Assembly (NCBI RefSeq): GCF_023078375.1
Contig: NZ_CP095554.1
Coordinates: 2,530,501-2,594,500, forward strand
DNA: 64,000 bases
Direction: 5' to 3'
Source: Roseomonas gilardii subsp. gilardii
GTDB lineage: Bacteria > Pseudomonadota > Alphaproteobacteria > Acetobacterales > Acetobacteraceae
The notes under the pieces are model-generated. The model searched no databases. It was given only the letters and a program-made list of their open reading frames with translations, and was not told the DNA's origin. Positions 45,408 through 55,628 of this stretch are shown in pieces (the stretch's first letter is position 1; each line of letters starts with the position of its first letter). The translations under genes were made by a program, and so were the position numbers.

Positions 45408-47156
45408 ATGGACAATAAGCGACTGCTCGTCGCGATCGCGATCTCGATCGCCATCCTTCTGGGCTTCGAGCTGTGGAACCGCCCGACGGTGCAGCAGCAG
45501 GTGCAGAGCCAGCAGCAGGCCCGCCAGGCGCCGACCGAGCCCCTGCCGCCCGGCATCGGCTCCCCCGCCCCGACCCAGGGCGCGGTGCCGCCGGAGCGCG
45601 TCGCCTCCGAGCACCTGCCGATCGAGACGCCGCGCCTTGCCGGCAGCCTCAACCTGCGGGGCGCGAAGCTCGACGACCTGGTGCTGAAGAACTACCGCGA
45701 GACGGTCGCGCCGAACTCGCCGCTGGTGCGCATGTTCGCGCCGCGCGGGGAGGCCGCGCCCTATTTCGCCCAGTGGGGCTGGAGCGCCGCCGACGGCCGC
45801 ACGCCGGTGCCGGGGCCCGACACCGACTGGACGGTGGCGGACAAGGCGCCGCTGACGCCGCAGCACCCGGTGACCCTGCGCTGGGACAACGGCGCCGGCC
45901 AGATCTTCGAGATCGTGGTGTCGGTGGACGACAACTTCATGTTCTCGGCGCAGCAGCGGGTGATCAACAACGGCAGCGAGCCGGTGCAGGTGCTGCCCTG
46001 GACCCGCGTGCGGCGCGAGCACACGCCGCAGCTCGCGAACTACTACATCCTGCATGAAGGCTTCGTCGGCGTGCTCGGCGGGCACCTGCAGGAGCTGAAG
46101 TACTCGGCGGCCAAGGATGCCGCGAACAAGGCGCAGGGCCTGGCCTTCCAGGAGGACAGCACCGGCGGCTGGGCGGGCTTCACGGACAAGTACTGGCTGG
46201 CCGCCGTCACCGCGATGACGCCGCAGGAGCAGATCCGTGCCGCCTTCCGCCACACGCAGGAGCAGCCGGGCCCCGAGGGCGACCGCTGGCAGGTGGACTT
46301 CTCCGCGCCGCAGCCGGTGAGCGTGGCGCCGGGCGCGACGGCGGATTTCGGCACGCGCGTCTTCGCCGGCGCCAAGGAGGTCCGCACCCTCGACGCCTAT
46401 CGCGACAATCTGGGGATCACCGATTTCGACAAGGCGGTGGACTTCGGCTGGTTCTACTTCCTGACCAAGCCGTTCTTCTACGCGCTGGACTGGCTGTACC
46501 ACATCGTCGGCAACTTCGGCATCGCCATCATGATCTTCACGGTGGCACTGAAGGCGCTGTTCTTCCCGCTGGCCAACAAGTCCTACAAGTCCATGGCGCG
46601 GATGCGGGCGCTGACCCCGCGGATGAACGAGATCCGGGAGAAGTTCAAGGACGACCCGGCGAAGATGCAGCAGGAGATGATGGGCCTGTACAAGACGGAG
46701 AAGGTGAACCCCGCCTCCGGCTGCCTGCCCATCCTGATCCAGATCCCGGTCTTCTTCTCGCTCTACAAGGTGCTGTTCGTCACCATCGAGATGCGGCACG
46801 CGCCGTTCTTCGGCTGGATCCGGGACCTTTCGGCACCCGACCCGACCAACCTGTTCACCCTGTTCGGGCTGATCCCCTGGGATCCGCCGCACATGCTGCA
46901 CATGCCGGTCTGGGCGATCATCATGGGCTTCACCATGTGGGCGCAGCAGCGGCTGAACCCGCAGCCGCCCGACCCGATCCAGGCCAAGCTCTTCGCCTGG
47001 ATGCCGGTGATCTTCACCTTCATGCTGGCGAGCTTCCCGGCCGGTCTGGTGATCTACTGGAGCTGGAACAACACGCTCTCCGTGCTCCAGCAGGCCTGGA
47101 TCACCCGGCGCGAGCGGGCGGAGCGCCGCGAGCAGAAGAAGCTGGCGCGGACATGA
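45408..47156 (+). CDS. yidC: Membrane protein insertase YidC
   Basis: 582 residues. N-terminal anchor LLVAIAISIAILLGFELW (5-22), a Gln-rich linker, a large periplasmic domain (about 60-340), then the conserved core beginning DFGWFYFLTKPFFYALDWLY, with the cytoplasmic loop RMRALTPRMNEIREKFKDDP and QIPVFFSLYKVLFV. Inserts inner-membrane proteins with or without Sec. ATG 45408 is in the same frame as the broken yidD. The stop overlaps engB (ATGA). Confidence 0.96.
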   Translation: MDNKRLLVAIAISIAILLGFELWNRPTVQQQVQSQQQARQAPTEPLPPGIGSPAPTQGAVPPERVASEHLPIETPRLAGSLNLRGAKLDDLVLKNYRETVAPNSPLVRMFAPRGEAAPYFAQWGWSAADGRTPVPGPDTDWTVADKAPLTPQHPVTLRWDNGAGQIFEIVVSVDDNFMFSAQQRVINNGSEPVQVLPWTRVRREHTPQLANYYILHEGFVGVLGGHLQELKYSAAKDAANKAQGLAFQEDSTGGWAGFTDKYWLAAVTAMTPQEQIRAAFRHTQEQPGPEGDRWQVDFSAPQPVSVAPGATADFGTRVFAGAKEVRTLDAYRDNLGITDFDKAVDFGWFYFLTKPFFYALDWLYHIVGNFGIAIMIFTVALKALFFPLANKSYKSMARMRALTPRMNEIREKFKDDPAKMQQEMMGLYKTEKVNPASGCLPILIQIPVFFSLYKVLFVTIEMRHAPFFGWIRDLSAPDPTNLFTLFGLIPWDPPHMLHMPVWAIIMGFTMWAQQRLNPQPPDPIQAKLFAWMPVIFTFMLASFPAGLVIYWSWNNTLSVLQQAWITRRERAERREQKKLART

Positions 47157-47866
47157 GCAAGGCACCGGAGCACAAGCCGGAGGCCGGTGCCCCGGCCGCT
47201 CCGGTGGATGAGCGCGAGGCCGAGCGCCTCGCGGCGCTGGAGGCCGGGCGGCTGCTCTTCGCCCGGCCCTGCCGCTTCGTCTTCGCCTCCCAGCGGCTGG
47301 ACCAACTGCCCGAGGCGAGGCTGCCGGAGGTGGCCTTCTGCGGCCGCTCCAATGTGGGCAAGTCCTCGCTGGTGAACGCGCTGACGGGGCAGAAGACCCT
47401 GGCCCGCGTGTCCAACACCCCCGGGCGCACCAAGCAGTTGAACTTCTTCGAGCTGGGCGAGGAGGGTCAGGCGCGCCTGACCCTCGTGGACATGCCGGGC
47501 TACGGCTATGCCCAGGCGGCCAAGGCGGTGAAGGAGGACTGGCAGGGGCTGATGTTCGACTACCTGCGGGGGCGGACGACCCTGCGGCGGGTCATCCTGC
47601 TCCTCGACGCGCGGGTGGAGACCAAGGACTCGGACCGGGCGGCGATGGACCTGCTCGGCAAGGCGGCGGTGCCCTTCCAGATCGTGCTGACCAAGGCCGA
47701 CGACACGCCGCCGGCGCGGCTGGCGAAGCGGCAGCAGGAGGCGGAGCGCCTGGTGGCGAAGCAGGCCGCGGCGCATCCCCTGGTCATCACCACCAGCAGC
47801 GAGAAGGGCCTGGGCATTCCCGAATTGCGGGCGGAACTTGCGGCCCTGGCCCTGATCCAGCCCTGA
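47153..47866 (+). CDS. engB: Ribosome biogenesis GTPase EngB (YihA/YsxC)
   Basis: 237 residues. G1 GRSNVGKSSLVNAL near residue 63, the switch TPGRTKQLNFF, G3 VDMPGYGYAQ, G4 TKAD and the C-terminal TSSEKGLGIPEL. Acts in 50S assembly. The N-terminal extension of about 55 residues is Glu/Ala-rich. The start is fixed by ATGA overlap with yidC. Inverted repeats follow its stop. Confidence 0.95.
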   Translation: MSKAPEHKPEAGAPAAPVDEREAERLAALEAGRLLFARPCRFVFASQRLDQLPEARLPEVAFCGRSNVGKSSLVNALTGQKTLARVSNTPGRTKQLNFFELGEEGQARLTLVDMPGYGYAQAAKAVKEDWQGLMFDYLRGRTTLRRVILLLDARVETKDSDRAAMDLLGKAAVPFQIVLTKADDTPPARLAKRQQEAERLVAKQAAAHPLVITTSSEKGLGIPELRAELAALALIQP

Positions 47867-47876
47867 TCCCCGGCAC

Positions 47877-47921
47877 GAACTGAGGCTTTGTGGCCACAGT
47901 GCGGCATAATGGCCGCAGTTC
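47877..47921. repeat. Nested inverted repeats after engB
   Basis: The 10-bp palindrome TGTGGCCACA (47889-47898) and TGCGGC-6 bases-GCCGCA (47900-47917) lie between GAACTG (47877) and CAGTTC (47916), which can pair with each other. The block could act as an engB terminator or as an operator for what follows; no T-run is present. Confidence 0.4.
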
Positions 47922-47987
47922 AACCTTTGCGTGCTTCTCCCGAATCCCCTGACGACCCTAAGACAGGGAAACCCCAGGGAGGGTTCG

Positions 47988-48260
47988 GTGAGACGCGTGG
48001 TCCTTGCGCTCTGTGTTGCCTTGCTGGCCCCGGCCGTCCAGGCCGCGACGCCCGACCGCTGCCCGGTCGACACGAGGCCGGAGTTGCGCCGCATCATCGG
48101 GGAGCCGGCTCATCTCCGACCGCTCCTCGATGTGACGCAGAGCTCCCCCCGCATCGGCCTGTCCCGGCCGGACTCTTCCTGTGGCTTCCCCCGGTGCGCC
48201 GGATTTCCCGCCCGCGCACCGGCTGATCGGCGCGGCGAGGAGCGGGAGCGCCCGGGCTGA
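47988..48260 (+). CDS. Possible small exported protein, unrecognised
   Basis: 90 residues from a GTG preceded by GGGAGGG. VRRVVLALCVALLAPAVQAA looks like a Sec signal with cleavage after VQA. The remaining 70 residues resemble nothing I know and become Arg/Pro-rich at the end, as non-coding GC-rich DNA does. It may be a real small protein, the remnant of a longer gene, or spurious. Confidence 0.35.
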   Translation: MRRVVLALCVALLAPAVQAATPDRCPVDTRPELRRIIGEPAHLRPLLDVTQSSPRIGLSRPDSSCGFPRCAGFPARAPADRRGEERERPG

Positions 48261-48415
48261 CCCCACCAGTCCGGATGCATACCCCGCCCGCTCCTTGCCG
48301 CCCGAGAGGCCCGTACCGATCCGGGCCAGGACCTCGCGGGGGCTCTTGACCCTGTGCTGCGGTGCCCGCAAGAGGCGAACGGCGCCTCCCGCCGCGACCC
48401 ATCGGAGCCGATGCC

Positions 48416-49300
48416 ATGACCGAGACCGTGCGCGACAACATCGCGCTCCTTTCCGGCGCGCTGCCTTTCCTGAAGCGTTATGACGACGCCGTCGTGGTCG
48501 TGAAGTATGGCGGCCATGCCATGGGGGAGGAGGAGACGGCCTTCCGCTTCGGCCAGGACATCGCGCTGCTGGAACAGGTCGGCATCAATCCGGTGGTGGT
48601 GCATGGCGGCGGGCCGCAGATCAACGCCATGCTGAAGCAGCTGAACGTGCAGTCCGAATTCATCCAGGGGCTGCGCGTCACCGATGCGAAGACGGTGGAC
48701 ATCGTGGAGATGGTTCTCGCCGGATCGGTGAACAAGCAGGTGGCCGAGGCGATCACCCGCGCCGGGGCCATCGCCGTCGGCATCAGCGGCAAGGACGGCA
48801 ACCTGATCACCGCGCGCAAGACGCTGAAGACGGTCACGGACCCGCGGACCGGCGAACTGAAGGTGCTGGACCTGGGCTTCGTGGGGGAGCCGGAGAAGGT
48901 CGATACCCGCGTCCTGGAACTGCTGATCGGCGCTGACATCGTGCCGGTGGTGGCGCCGGTGGGGGTGGATGCGAAGGGCCAGACCCTGAACATCAACGCC
49001 GACACGGTGGCCGGGGCGGTGGCCGGGGCGCTGAAGGCGGCGCGGCTGCTGATGCTGACCGACGTGCCCGGCGTGCTGGACGGGAACAAGCGCCTGATCC
49101 CCGAGATGACGGTGGCCGAGGTCCGGGCCGGGATCGAGAGCGGCATGATCTCCGGCGGGATGATCCCCAAGGTCGAGACCTGCATCGAGGCGGTGGAGCA
49201 GGGCGTCGAGGGCGCCGTGATCCTCGACGGCCGGGTGCAGCATGCGGTGCTGGCCGAGCTCTTCACCGATGCCGGGCCGGGGACGCTGATCCGGCCCTGA
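48416..49300 (+). CDS. argB: Acetylglutamate kinase
   Basis: Second step of arginine synthesis. 294 residues. [10 protein letters not shown] near residue 28, VHGGGPQIN near 62, [11 protein letters not shown] near 125, [10 protein letters not shown] near 218, and the C-terminal arginine-binding region. ATG 48416 is taken because the family N-helix begins here ([20 protein letters not shown]). Follows the yidC-engB block, an order common in this class. Confidence 0.95.
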   Translation: MTETVRDNIALLSGALPFLKRYDDAVVVVKYGGHAMGEEETAFRFGQDIALLEQVGINPVVVHGGGPQINAMLKQLNVQSEFIQGLRVTDAKTVDIVEMVLAGSVNKQVAEAITRAGAIAVGISGKDGNLITARKTLKTVTDPRTGELKVLDLGFVGEPEKVDTRVLELLIGADIVPVVAPVGVDAKGQTLNINADTVAGAVAGALKAARLLMLTDVPGVLDGNKRLIPEMTVAEVRAGIESGMISGGMIPKVETCIEAVEQGVEGAVILDGRVQHAVLAELFTDAGPGTLIRP

Positions 49301-49308
49301 TGGCACCC

Positions 49309-49334
49309 GCCGCCCCGCGTCATGGCGGGGCGGC
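49309..49334. terminator. Perfect hairpin between convergent argB and hydrolase genes
   Basis: 10-bp stem GCCGCCCCGC / GCGGGGCGGC with a 6-base loop, filling almost exactly the space between the two stops. Likely bidirectional, although no T-run follows. Confidence 0.6.
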
Positions 49335-50147
49335 CTATCCCAGGAAGGCCCGCAGCAGCGCGTTGAACTCCGCCGCGCGCTCGAAATAGGGCGAATGGCC
49401 GCATTCCGGCAGGATGACCGCCGGGCGCCCGGCCATCCCGCCCAGGGCACGCGCCGCGGCGGGCGGGAAGACGATGTCCTCCTCCCCGGCCACAAAGAGC
49501 GTGGGCATGGCGAGGTTGCGGACCGTGTCCGCCGGCCTCGTGCGCCCGGCCACTAGGCGGGGGCGCAGCGCGGCCTTGTCGGCCTCCGCGCTCTCGTCGA
49601 TCCCCCGATAGAGAAGATGGAGCGCCGGCTGTTCCCGCGCCGCACGCTCGCCCATGGCGGGATGGATGCCGAGTTCGGCGCAGCGCGCGGCGGCCCGGGC
49701 GGCGCGGTCCGGCCAGTCGCCGAGATCGGCGGCGCCGCGCGGGTCGATGGTGCCAGAGGTGGCTGACATCACCAGCGCCCGGACACGCCCGGGTGCCCGC
49801 AGCGCCACTTCCAGGCAGCTCCAGCCACCCATGGACTGCCCGACCAGAACCACATCGGGCAGGTCCAGATGGTCCAGCAGCCCGAGCAGATCCTCGGCGA
49901 AGCCGTCCAGGCCCAGCGGCGGCGTCGCGTCCGTGGAGGGACGGAAGCCGCGATGGGCGAAGGTGACGCAGCGGAAGTCGCGCGCGAGATCGGGCACCTG
50001 CTGCCACCAGGACAGGTGGCTGCCGCCCAGGCCATGGGCGAAGACGATGGCCGGGCCCTCGCCGGTCACTTCATAGGCGATCTCGCCGCCCGCCCGCGCG
50101 AAACGCCCGCGCTGCCGCGGCAGGCTCCGTTCCCCGATCCTCAGCAT
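49335..50147 (-). CDS. Alpha/beta-hydrolase
   Basis: 270 residues. HG oxyanion motif [14 protein letters not shown] near residue 37, nucleophile Ser in [11 protein letters not shown] near 105, Asp in [10 protein letters not shown] near 224 and His in ECGHSPYFE near 251. The fold is that of haloperoxidase/3-oxoadipate-enol-lactonase-like esterases; the substrate cannot be called. Divergent from dapD. Confidence 0.88.
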   Translation of the reverse strand: MLRIGERSLPRQRGRFARAGGEIAYEVTGEGPAIVFAHGLGGSHLSWWQQVPDLARDFRCVTFAHRGFRPSTDATPPLGLDGFAEDLLGLLDHLDLPDVVLVGQSMGGWSCLEVALRAPGRVRALVMSATSGTIDPRGAADLGDWPDRAARAAARCAELGIHPAMGERAAREQPALHLLYRGIDESAEADKAALRPRLVAGRTRPADTVRNLAMPTLFVAGEEDIVFPPAAARALGGMAGRPAVILPECGHSPYFERAAEFNALLRAFLG

Positions 50148-50330
50148 GGGCTTCCGTGCTCCGAATCCTGTCGCCGGAGGCGATCCTGGCACGGGTCGAA
50201 GGGGTGTTGCGAAGCCCGCAATGGGCGGGAGGGGCGATTCCTCCGAAAGCGGCGCGTTGACACGCCTGCTGGTGCGCGCGAGAGGGTCACGCCAAACGCA
50301 TCCGCCACACCTATCGGGATCATCGGGACC

Positions 50331-51170
50331 ATGGACCTGTCCAGCCTGCAGAAGACCATCGAGGCGCTCTGGGAGCGCCGCGCCGAGGTCACCCCCACCA
50401 CCCAGGGCGCCGACCGCCAGGCCGTGGCGGATGCGCTGGGCCTGCTGGACAGCGGCCGGCAGCGCGTCGCCTCCGTCTCCGCCAATGGCGAATGGACGGT
50501 GCACCAGTGGCTGAAGCAGGCGGTGCTGCTGAGCTTCCGGCTGGAGGACAACACCTTCCGCCGGGAGGAAGGCGCCGGGGCCTGGGACAAGGTGCCGCTG
50601 AAGTGGGAGGGCTGGAGCGAGACCCAGTTCCGCGAGGCCGGCTTCCGCGCCGTGCCGGGCGCGGTGGCCCGCCGCCCGGCCTATATCGCGCCGAACGTGG
50701 TGCTGATGCCCTCCTTCGTGAATGTCGGCGCCTATGTCGATTCCGGCACCATGGTGGATACCTGGACGACGGTCGGCTCCTGCGCCCAGATCGGGAAGAA
50801 CTGCCACCTTTCCGGCGGCGTCGGCATCGGCGGCGTGCTGGAGCCGCTGCAGGCCAATCCGGTGATCATCGAGGATGATTGCTTCATCGGCGCCCGCTCC
50901 GAGGTGGCCGAGGGCGTGATCGTCGGCCGCGGCTCCGTGCTGTCGATGGGCGTCTTCCTGTCCGCCTCCACCAAGATCATCGACCGCGCCACGGGCGAGG
51001 TCTTCGTGGGCCGCGTGCCCGCCTATTCCGTGGTGGTGCCCGGCAACCTGCCCGGCAGGCCGCTGCCGGACGGCTCGCAGGGGCCGTCACTCTACTGCGC
51101 CGTGATCGTGAAGCGGGTGGATGCCCGCACGCGGGAGAAGACCTCGATCAACGAACTGCTGCGCGATTGA
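50331..51170 (+). CDS. dapD: 2,3,4,5-tetrahydropyridine-2,6-dicarboxylate N-succinyltransferase
   Basis: Lysine/diaminopimelate pathway, succinylase branch. 279 residues. N-terminal helical domain, then hexapeptide left-handed helix repeats with [20 protein letters not shown] and [12 protein letters not shown], ending [15 protein letters not shown] box at 50257 is a possible -35, but the -10 is poor. Followed at once by dapE. Confidence 0.96.
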   Translation: MDLSSLQKTIEALWERRAEVTPTTQGADRQAVADALGLLDSGRQRVASVSANGEWTVHQWLKQAVLLSFRLEDNTFRREEGAGAWDKVPLKWEGWSETQFREAGFRAVPGAVARRPAYIAPNVVLMPSFVNVGAYVDSGTMVDTWTTVGSCAQIGKNCHLSGGVGIGGVLEPLQANPVIIEDDCFIGARSEVAEGVIVGRGSVLSMGVFLSASTKIIDRATGEVFVGRVPAYSVVVPGNLPGRPLPDGSQGPSLYCAVIVKRVDARTREKTSINELLRD

Positions 51171-51195
51171 GCCGCCCTTGACCGGAACCCGGGCC

Positions 51196-52308
51196 GTGGC
51201 CGCCATCGCCGACCCCTTGCCGATCGCGCAGGCGCTGATCCGCTGCCGTTCCGTCACGCCCCGGGATGACGGGGCGATGGCGGTGCTGGAGGGCATCCTG
51301 GAGCCCCTGGGCTTCCGCTGCACCCGGCTGCGCTTCGGCGAGACGGAGAACCTCTTCGCCCGGCGGGGCGGGGAGGGGCCGCATCTCTGCCTGGCCGGGC
51401 ATGTGGACGTGGTGCCGCCCGGCGAGGGCTGGAGCCACGATCCCTTCGCGGCGGAGGTCGTGGGGGAGGTGCTCTACGGCCGCGGGGCCACGGACATGAA
51501 GGGCGGGGTGGCGGCCATGCTCGCCGCCGCCCATGCGCCGCAGCCACGCGGCAGCCTCTCCTTCCTGATCACCGGGGATGAGGAAGGCGACGCCCATGAC
51601 GGCACGGTGCGCGTGCTGGAATGGATGGCGGCGAACGGGCAGGTGCCGGACATGTGCCTGGTGGGCGAGCCGACCTCCAAGGCCCGGTTGGGCGACACGA
51701 TCAAGATCGGCCGGCGGGGCAGCCTGACCGCCTATCTGTCGGTGCAGGGCACGCAGGGGCATGTCGCCTATCCGGCGCGCTGCGACAATCCGGTGCACCG
51801 GCTGGTGCGGGCGCTGAACCGGCTGGTCGCGGCGCCGCTGGACGAGGGCACGGAGTGGTTCGAGGCGTCCTCGATCCAGGTCACCACTTTCGATGTCGGC
51901 AATCCCACGACCAACCTCGTGCCGGCCGAGGCGAAGGCCACGCTGAACATCCGCTTCAACAACCTGCACAGCGCCGCCAGCCTGGAGCGCTGGATCCGCG
52001 ATGCGCTGGAGGCCGAGGCGCCGCGGCACGAGGCGCACTTCTCCTGCTCCGGCGAGGCCTTCCTGACCCAGCCGGGCCCCTTCGTGGAGGCGCTGCGGCG
52101 CGCCGTGACGCGGGTGACGGGGGAGGAGGCGGCGCTCGACACGGGCGGCGGCACCTCGGATGCGCGCTTCGTCACCCGCTACTGCCCCGTGGCCGAGCTG
52201 GGCGCCGTGGGGGCCACCATGCACAAGGTGGACGAATGCACGCCGGTCGCGGAGCTGCGCGCCCTGGCCGCGCTCTATGGCGCCGTGATCGCGGAGTGTC
52301 TCGGCTGA
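51196..52308 (+). CDS. dapE: Succinyl-diaminopimelate desuccinylase
   Basis: M20A dizinc amidase giving LL-diaminopimelate for peptidoglycan and lysine. 370 residues from GTG 51196 (TTG 51178 is the alternative). Metal ligands in LAGHVDVVPPG, GRGATDMKGGVAA and TGDEEGDAHDG; dimerisation domain in the middle; C-terminal His in GATMHKVDECTPV. Partner of the adjacent dapD. Confidence 0.95.
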   Translation: MAAIADPLPIAQALIRCRSVTPRDDGAMAVLEGILEPLGFRCTRLRFGETENLFARRGGEGPHLCLAGHVDVVPPGEGWSHDPFAAEVVGEVLYGRGATDMKGGVAAMLAAAHAPQPRGSLSFLITGDEEGDAHDGTVRVLEWMAANGQVPDMCLVGEPTSKARLGDTIKIGRRGSLTAYLSVQGTQGHVAYPARCDNPVHRLVRALNRLVAAPLDEGTEWFEASSIQVTTFDVGNPTTNLVPAEAKATLNIRFNNLHSAASLERWIRDALEAEAPRHEAHFSCSGEAFLTQPGPFVEALRRAVTRVTGEEAALDTGGGTSDARFVTRYCPVAELGAVGATMHKVDECTPVAELRALAALYGAVIAECLG

Positions 52309-52898
52309 GCGCCCCCCGGCAGTCCTCCGCCGTGCCGCCGGCCCTGCCGGTGCAGATCGTGGCGGGCCTGCGCGGTGCCTTCCTGCTGGCGCGCGGGAAG
52401 GCTGCGGGGATCGCCTTCACCTGCCTGTCGCCGGAAGGGGCGGCGCGCTCCTTCTGGGCGGCGCTCTTCTGCCTGCCCGCCTTCCTCCTGCTGCGCCTCC
52501 TCGGCGGGCCGGAGGGCGAGGTCGATACCGACCCGCTGCGCTTCCTGGTGGCGGAGCTCTCGGGCTTCGCCTGCTCCTGGGCCGGTTATGCCCTGGCCTC
52601 CTACTGGCTGGCGGCCCGGGCGGGGCTGCTGGCGCGCTGGCCGCGTTTCATCGCCGCCTGGAACTGGGCGAACATCGTCCAGTACGCCGTGATCCTGGTG
52701 CTGCTGCCGGTGCCGCCGGGCATGGTGGCGACCTGGCTGGGCATCGCCGCCTTCGGCTATGCGATCTGGCTGGAATGGTTCGTGGCGCGGGAGGCCCTGG
52801 GCGTGAACGCCTTCCAGGCGGCGACCTTCGTGGCGCTGGATCTGGCGATCAGCATCTTCCTGGCCGGGGCGGTGCAGGCCGTCGCCATGGTGGACTGA
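52296..52898 (+). CDS. Integral membrane protein of unknown function
   Basis: 200 residues from a GTG 13 bases inside the end of dapE (a GTG at 52332 is possible). About five hydrophobic helices: FWAALFCLPAFLLLRLL, LSGFACSWAGYALASYWL, two around AAWNWANIVQYAVILVLL and TWLGIAAFGYAIWLEWF, and a last one near ISIFLAGAVQAVAM. I do not recognise a family beyond a loose YIP1-like feel. Co-transcription with dapE is likely from the overlap. Confidence 0.72.
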   Translation: MSRLSAPRQSSAVPPALPVQIVAGLRGAFLLARGKAAGIAFTCLSPEGAARSFWAALFCLPAFLLLRLLGGPEGEVDTDPLRFLVAELSGFACSWAGYALASYWLAARAGLLARWPRFIAAWNWANIVQYAVILVLLPVPPGMVATWLGIAAFGYAIWLEWFVAREALGVNAFQAATFVALDLAISIFLAGAVQAVAMVD

Positions 52899-53072
52899 CG
52901 GAAGGCCACCCCCGCTCACGGGAGTTTTCGCCCTGTGGTGGAAGGGATGGCCTTTTGTTGCCTATCGGTGGTTGTTAACTTATTCCTGCATTTCCTGGGA
53001 GACGTGTGGGATGGTCCTTGATACCGCGGTGCTGACGGATGCGTGCCACCTGGCATCCGGGTCCCGGCCGGT

Positions 53073-54841
53073 ATGACGGACATCCAGCCCGAGGGCACCG
53101 CCTTCTGCATCTATGGCCAGTTGCGGGACGAGGACCTGACCTTTCCCGAGACGGCCCGCATCGCGGCGGAGAGCGGGGCGCGCGTCTTTCTCAGCACCTG
53201 GCGGCGGCGCGGCGCCAAGACCGGTGGGGCCACCAACCTTTCACAGTTCTTACGCATGTTCGGGCGCGAGGCCGGCTTCGCGCTGCCGCGCCGCCTGGGC
53301 TACCGCTTCAGCGAGAGCTTCCCCGATTTCGCCGCCCGCGCCACCGCCGGGGCGGGGGAGATCGAGCCGGAGCGCCTGCGCGGCTGGTTCCCGGGCGTGG
53401 CGCTGGATATCGAGGACGAAGCCCTCGACCTCGATTTCGCCGGCAGCCAGAGCGACAACAACAGCCTGCGCATGCTCTACAAGCTGTGGCGCGCGGTGGG
53501 GCTCAAGCGGGCGGAGGAGAAGCGGCGCGGACGGCGCTTCGCCGCGGTCGTGCTGTTCCGGCCGGATGTGCTGCCGCCGGAGCAAGGACAGATGCCGCCG
53601 CCGGCCGCCCTGCCGGAGGCCATCTTCCTGCCGCCGGGCGGCTGGGGACCGCGCCATGCGCATGACGTGCTGATCGTCTGCTCCTCGGAAACGGCGGATG
53701 CCATCGCCGCCCTGTTCGGCCGCGCGGTGCTGGAGCGGGTGTCCGGCTGGGACGGCATCCATCCCCAGTTGCACGACCACCTCGCCTCCCTGGGCAAGGA
53801 GATCCGCAGCGTACCCGTGCCTCTGGCCCTGCGCGAGCGGGCGGAGCAGCACCAGCCGCGCAACCGCGCCCTGCTCCGCGAGCTGCTGGAGACCGGCAAC
53901 TGGGATGCGCAGGGCTGGAGCGGACCCAAGCCGCAACTGGGCCAAGCCCTGGCCGGTCTGCTGCGTGCGGTGGAGGAACTCCTGGACGGGAAGCCCGAGG
54001 CGGCGGTGGAGCGGCTGCGCGCCCTTCTGGACCAGGACCCGCCGCTGCCGGTGCTGGAAGGCGTCGCCTCCTTGGCCGCCGATGCGCTGCTGGCCCAGGG
54101 GCGGAAGCGGGACGCCTATGCACTGCTGCTGATGCGCGTCCTGGCCGCACTGGTGCCGGAGCCCGGCTGGCTGGAGGATGGGGAGTTCCATCGCAACCTG
54201 ACCCGGCTGAGCGAAGCCGGCGGGCCGCTCACCGGCCAGCAGACGAGTTGCGCCGCGATCGAGGCGCTGCTGGACGAGACGCCGATGGCACCCGTGGTGC
54301 GGGAAGTCTGGACGGCGCTGCTGCGCCTGCTGCCCTGGGACCGCCTCTCGGCAGAGGCGACGCGGGTGGCGGAGTTCTTCGGCCAGGACATCGCGGTGAT
54401 GAGCCGCCGCTTCTGGCAGTTGCTGAACGCCAACCGGCTCGACGAGGCAGCGGCGCTGGCGGCGCGGATGCGGCAGGCGGCGCCGGGCGACTGGCGCGGC
54501 ACGGACCATCTCGGCCATGTGCATTCCCGCAGGGGGAGATCCGGGCCGCGCTGGACTGCGCCACCGCCGCCCTGGCCATGGAGCCGGAGAACTGGGGCCT
54601 GCTGGCCCGGGTCGGCAAGCTGCACGAGCAACTGGGGCAGCTTCCGCAGGCGCGGCGCCACCTGGAGGCCGCGCTGGCCCGCAATGCCGACCACCACGTG
54701 CGCGCGGGCTATGCCCATCTCCTGGCCCGGATGGGCGAGACCGAGGAGATGCGGCGCTTCGTGTCCCGCTGCCTCGCCGAGGCGCCAGAGGATGCCTGGC
54801 TGCGGGATGCGCTGGGGCCGCTCGTACCCCAGGCCGCCTGA
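53073..54841 (+). pseudogene. Glycosyltransferase-like protein with TPR C-terminus, frameshifted
   Basis: 589 residues when corrected. The N-terminal part has the layout of WavE-like polysaccharide glycosyltransferases: FCIYGQLRDEDLTFPETAR, then ARVFLSTWRRRG, SLRMLYKLWRAVGLKRAEE and VVLFRPDVLPPE (the RPD step), then DVLIVCSSETADAI. A long helical middle follows, then a TPR-type end: TAALAMEPENWGLLARVGKL and QARRHLEAALARNADH. The frame breaks after DHLGHV; the adjacent frame resumes AFPQGEIRAALDC, so one G is missing next to 54521. The family call is by motif order only. Stands alone behind an AT-richer leader. Confidence 0.65.
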
Positions 54842-54863
54842 CCGCCCCCACGCCGGGCGGGCG

Positions 54864-55625
54864 TCAGCGCCAGTCCGGCTCGGGGTCGTAGCGGACGAAG
54901 GTGAAGCAGAGGCCGGTGGGCGGGGCGGTCTGGCCGGCCTTGCGCCGGTCCCGGCCCTCCAGCAGGGCACGCGGCCAGCTCGCCGGACGGCGGTCCATCC
55001 CGACCTCGTAGAGCGTGCCGACGAGGTTGCGGATCTGGTGGTGCAGGAAGGAGCGCGCCTCCGCCACGACCAGGATCTCGTCGCCCTGCCGCATCACGTC
55101 GAGGCGGTCCAGGGTCCGGATCGCGTCCTTCGCCTGGCAGGAACTGGCACGGAAGGCGGAGAAGTCGTGCCGGCCCAGCAGGCCCTGCGCCGCGGCGTGC
55201 ATCGCCTCCGCATCCAGGCGCCGGGGGACGTGCCAGACGCGGTTCTCCTCCAGGGCCGGGCGCGCCGGGCGGTTCAGGATGCGGTAGCGATAGCCGCGGT
55301 GCCGGGCGCAGAAGCGGGCGTTCCAGTCCTCCGCCACCCGGGCGGCGGCGATCACCGCCACCGGATGCGGGCGGGAATGGAAGTTGATCGCCTCCCGCAC
55401 CCGCTCGGGCGCCAGATCGGCGGCGAGGTGCAGGCTGACGACCTGGCCCGCGGCATGCACGCCGGAATCGGTGCGTCCGGCGCATTGGGCCGTGACCGGC
55501 GAGCCGCCGTTCAGGGAGAGAGCCGCTTCCTCGATCACCTGCTGCACGCTGGGCAGTCCGTCCTGGCGCTGCCAGCCGGCAAAGGGGGTACCGTCATACT
55601 CGACCCGGAGTGCGTAGTTCGGCAC
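54864..55625 (-). CDS. truA: tRNA pseudouridine(38-40) synthase TruA
   Basis: 253 residues. The catalytic Asp is in [14 protein letters not shown] near residue 52; [14 protein letters not shown] opens the fold and [13 protein letters not shown] is the conserved C-terminal motif. Modifies anticodon-stem uridines. Lies 3 bases after fmt in the def-fmt-truA order on the minus strand. Confidence 0.96.
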   Translation of the reverse strand: MPNYALRVEYDGTPFAGWQRQDGLPSVQQVIEEAALSLNGGSPVTAQCAGRTDSGVHAAGQVVSLHLAADLAPERVREAINFHSRPHPVAVIAAARVAEDWNARFCARHRGYRYRILNRPARPALEENRVWHVPRRLDAEAMHAAAQGLLGRHDFSAFRASSCQAKDAIRTLDRLDVMRQGDEILVVAEARSFLHHQIRNLVGTLYEVGMDRRPASWPRALLEGRDRRKAGQTAPPTGLCFTFVRYDPEPDWR

Positions 55626-55628
55626 GGT

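Noticed and set aside
45126-47156. A genuine YidD-YidC fusion protein
   Set aside because: The true YidD C-terminus is present in the next frame and ends just before the YidC start; one missing base explains the apparent fusion.
50257-50290. TTGACA box upstream of dapD as a complete promoter
   Set aside because: A perfect -35 is present, but no acceptable -10 lies 16-18 bases downstream; mentioned only under dapD.
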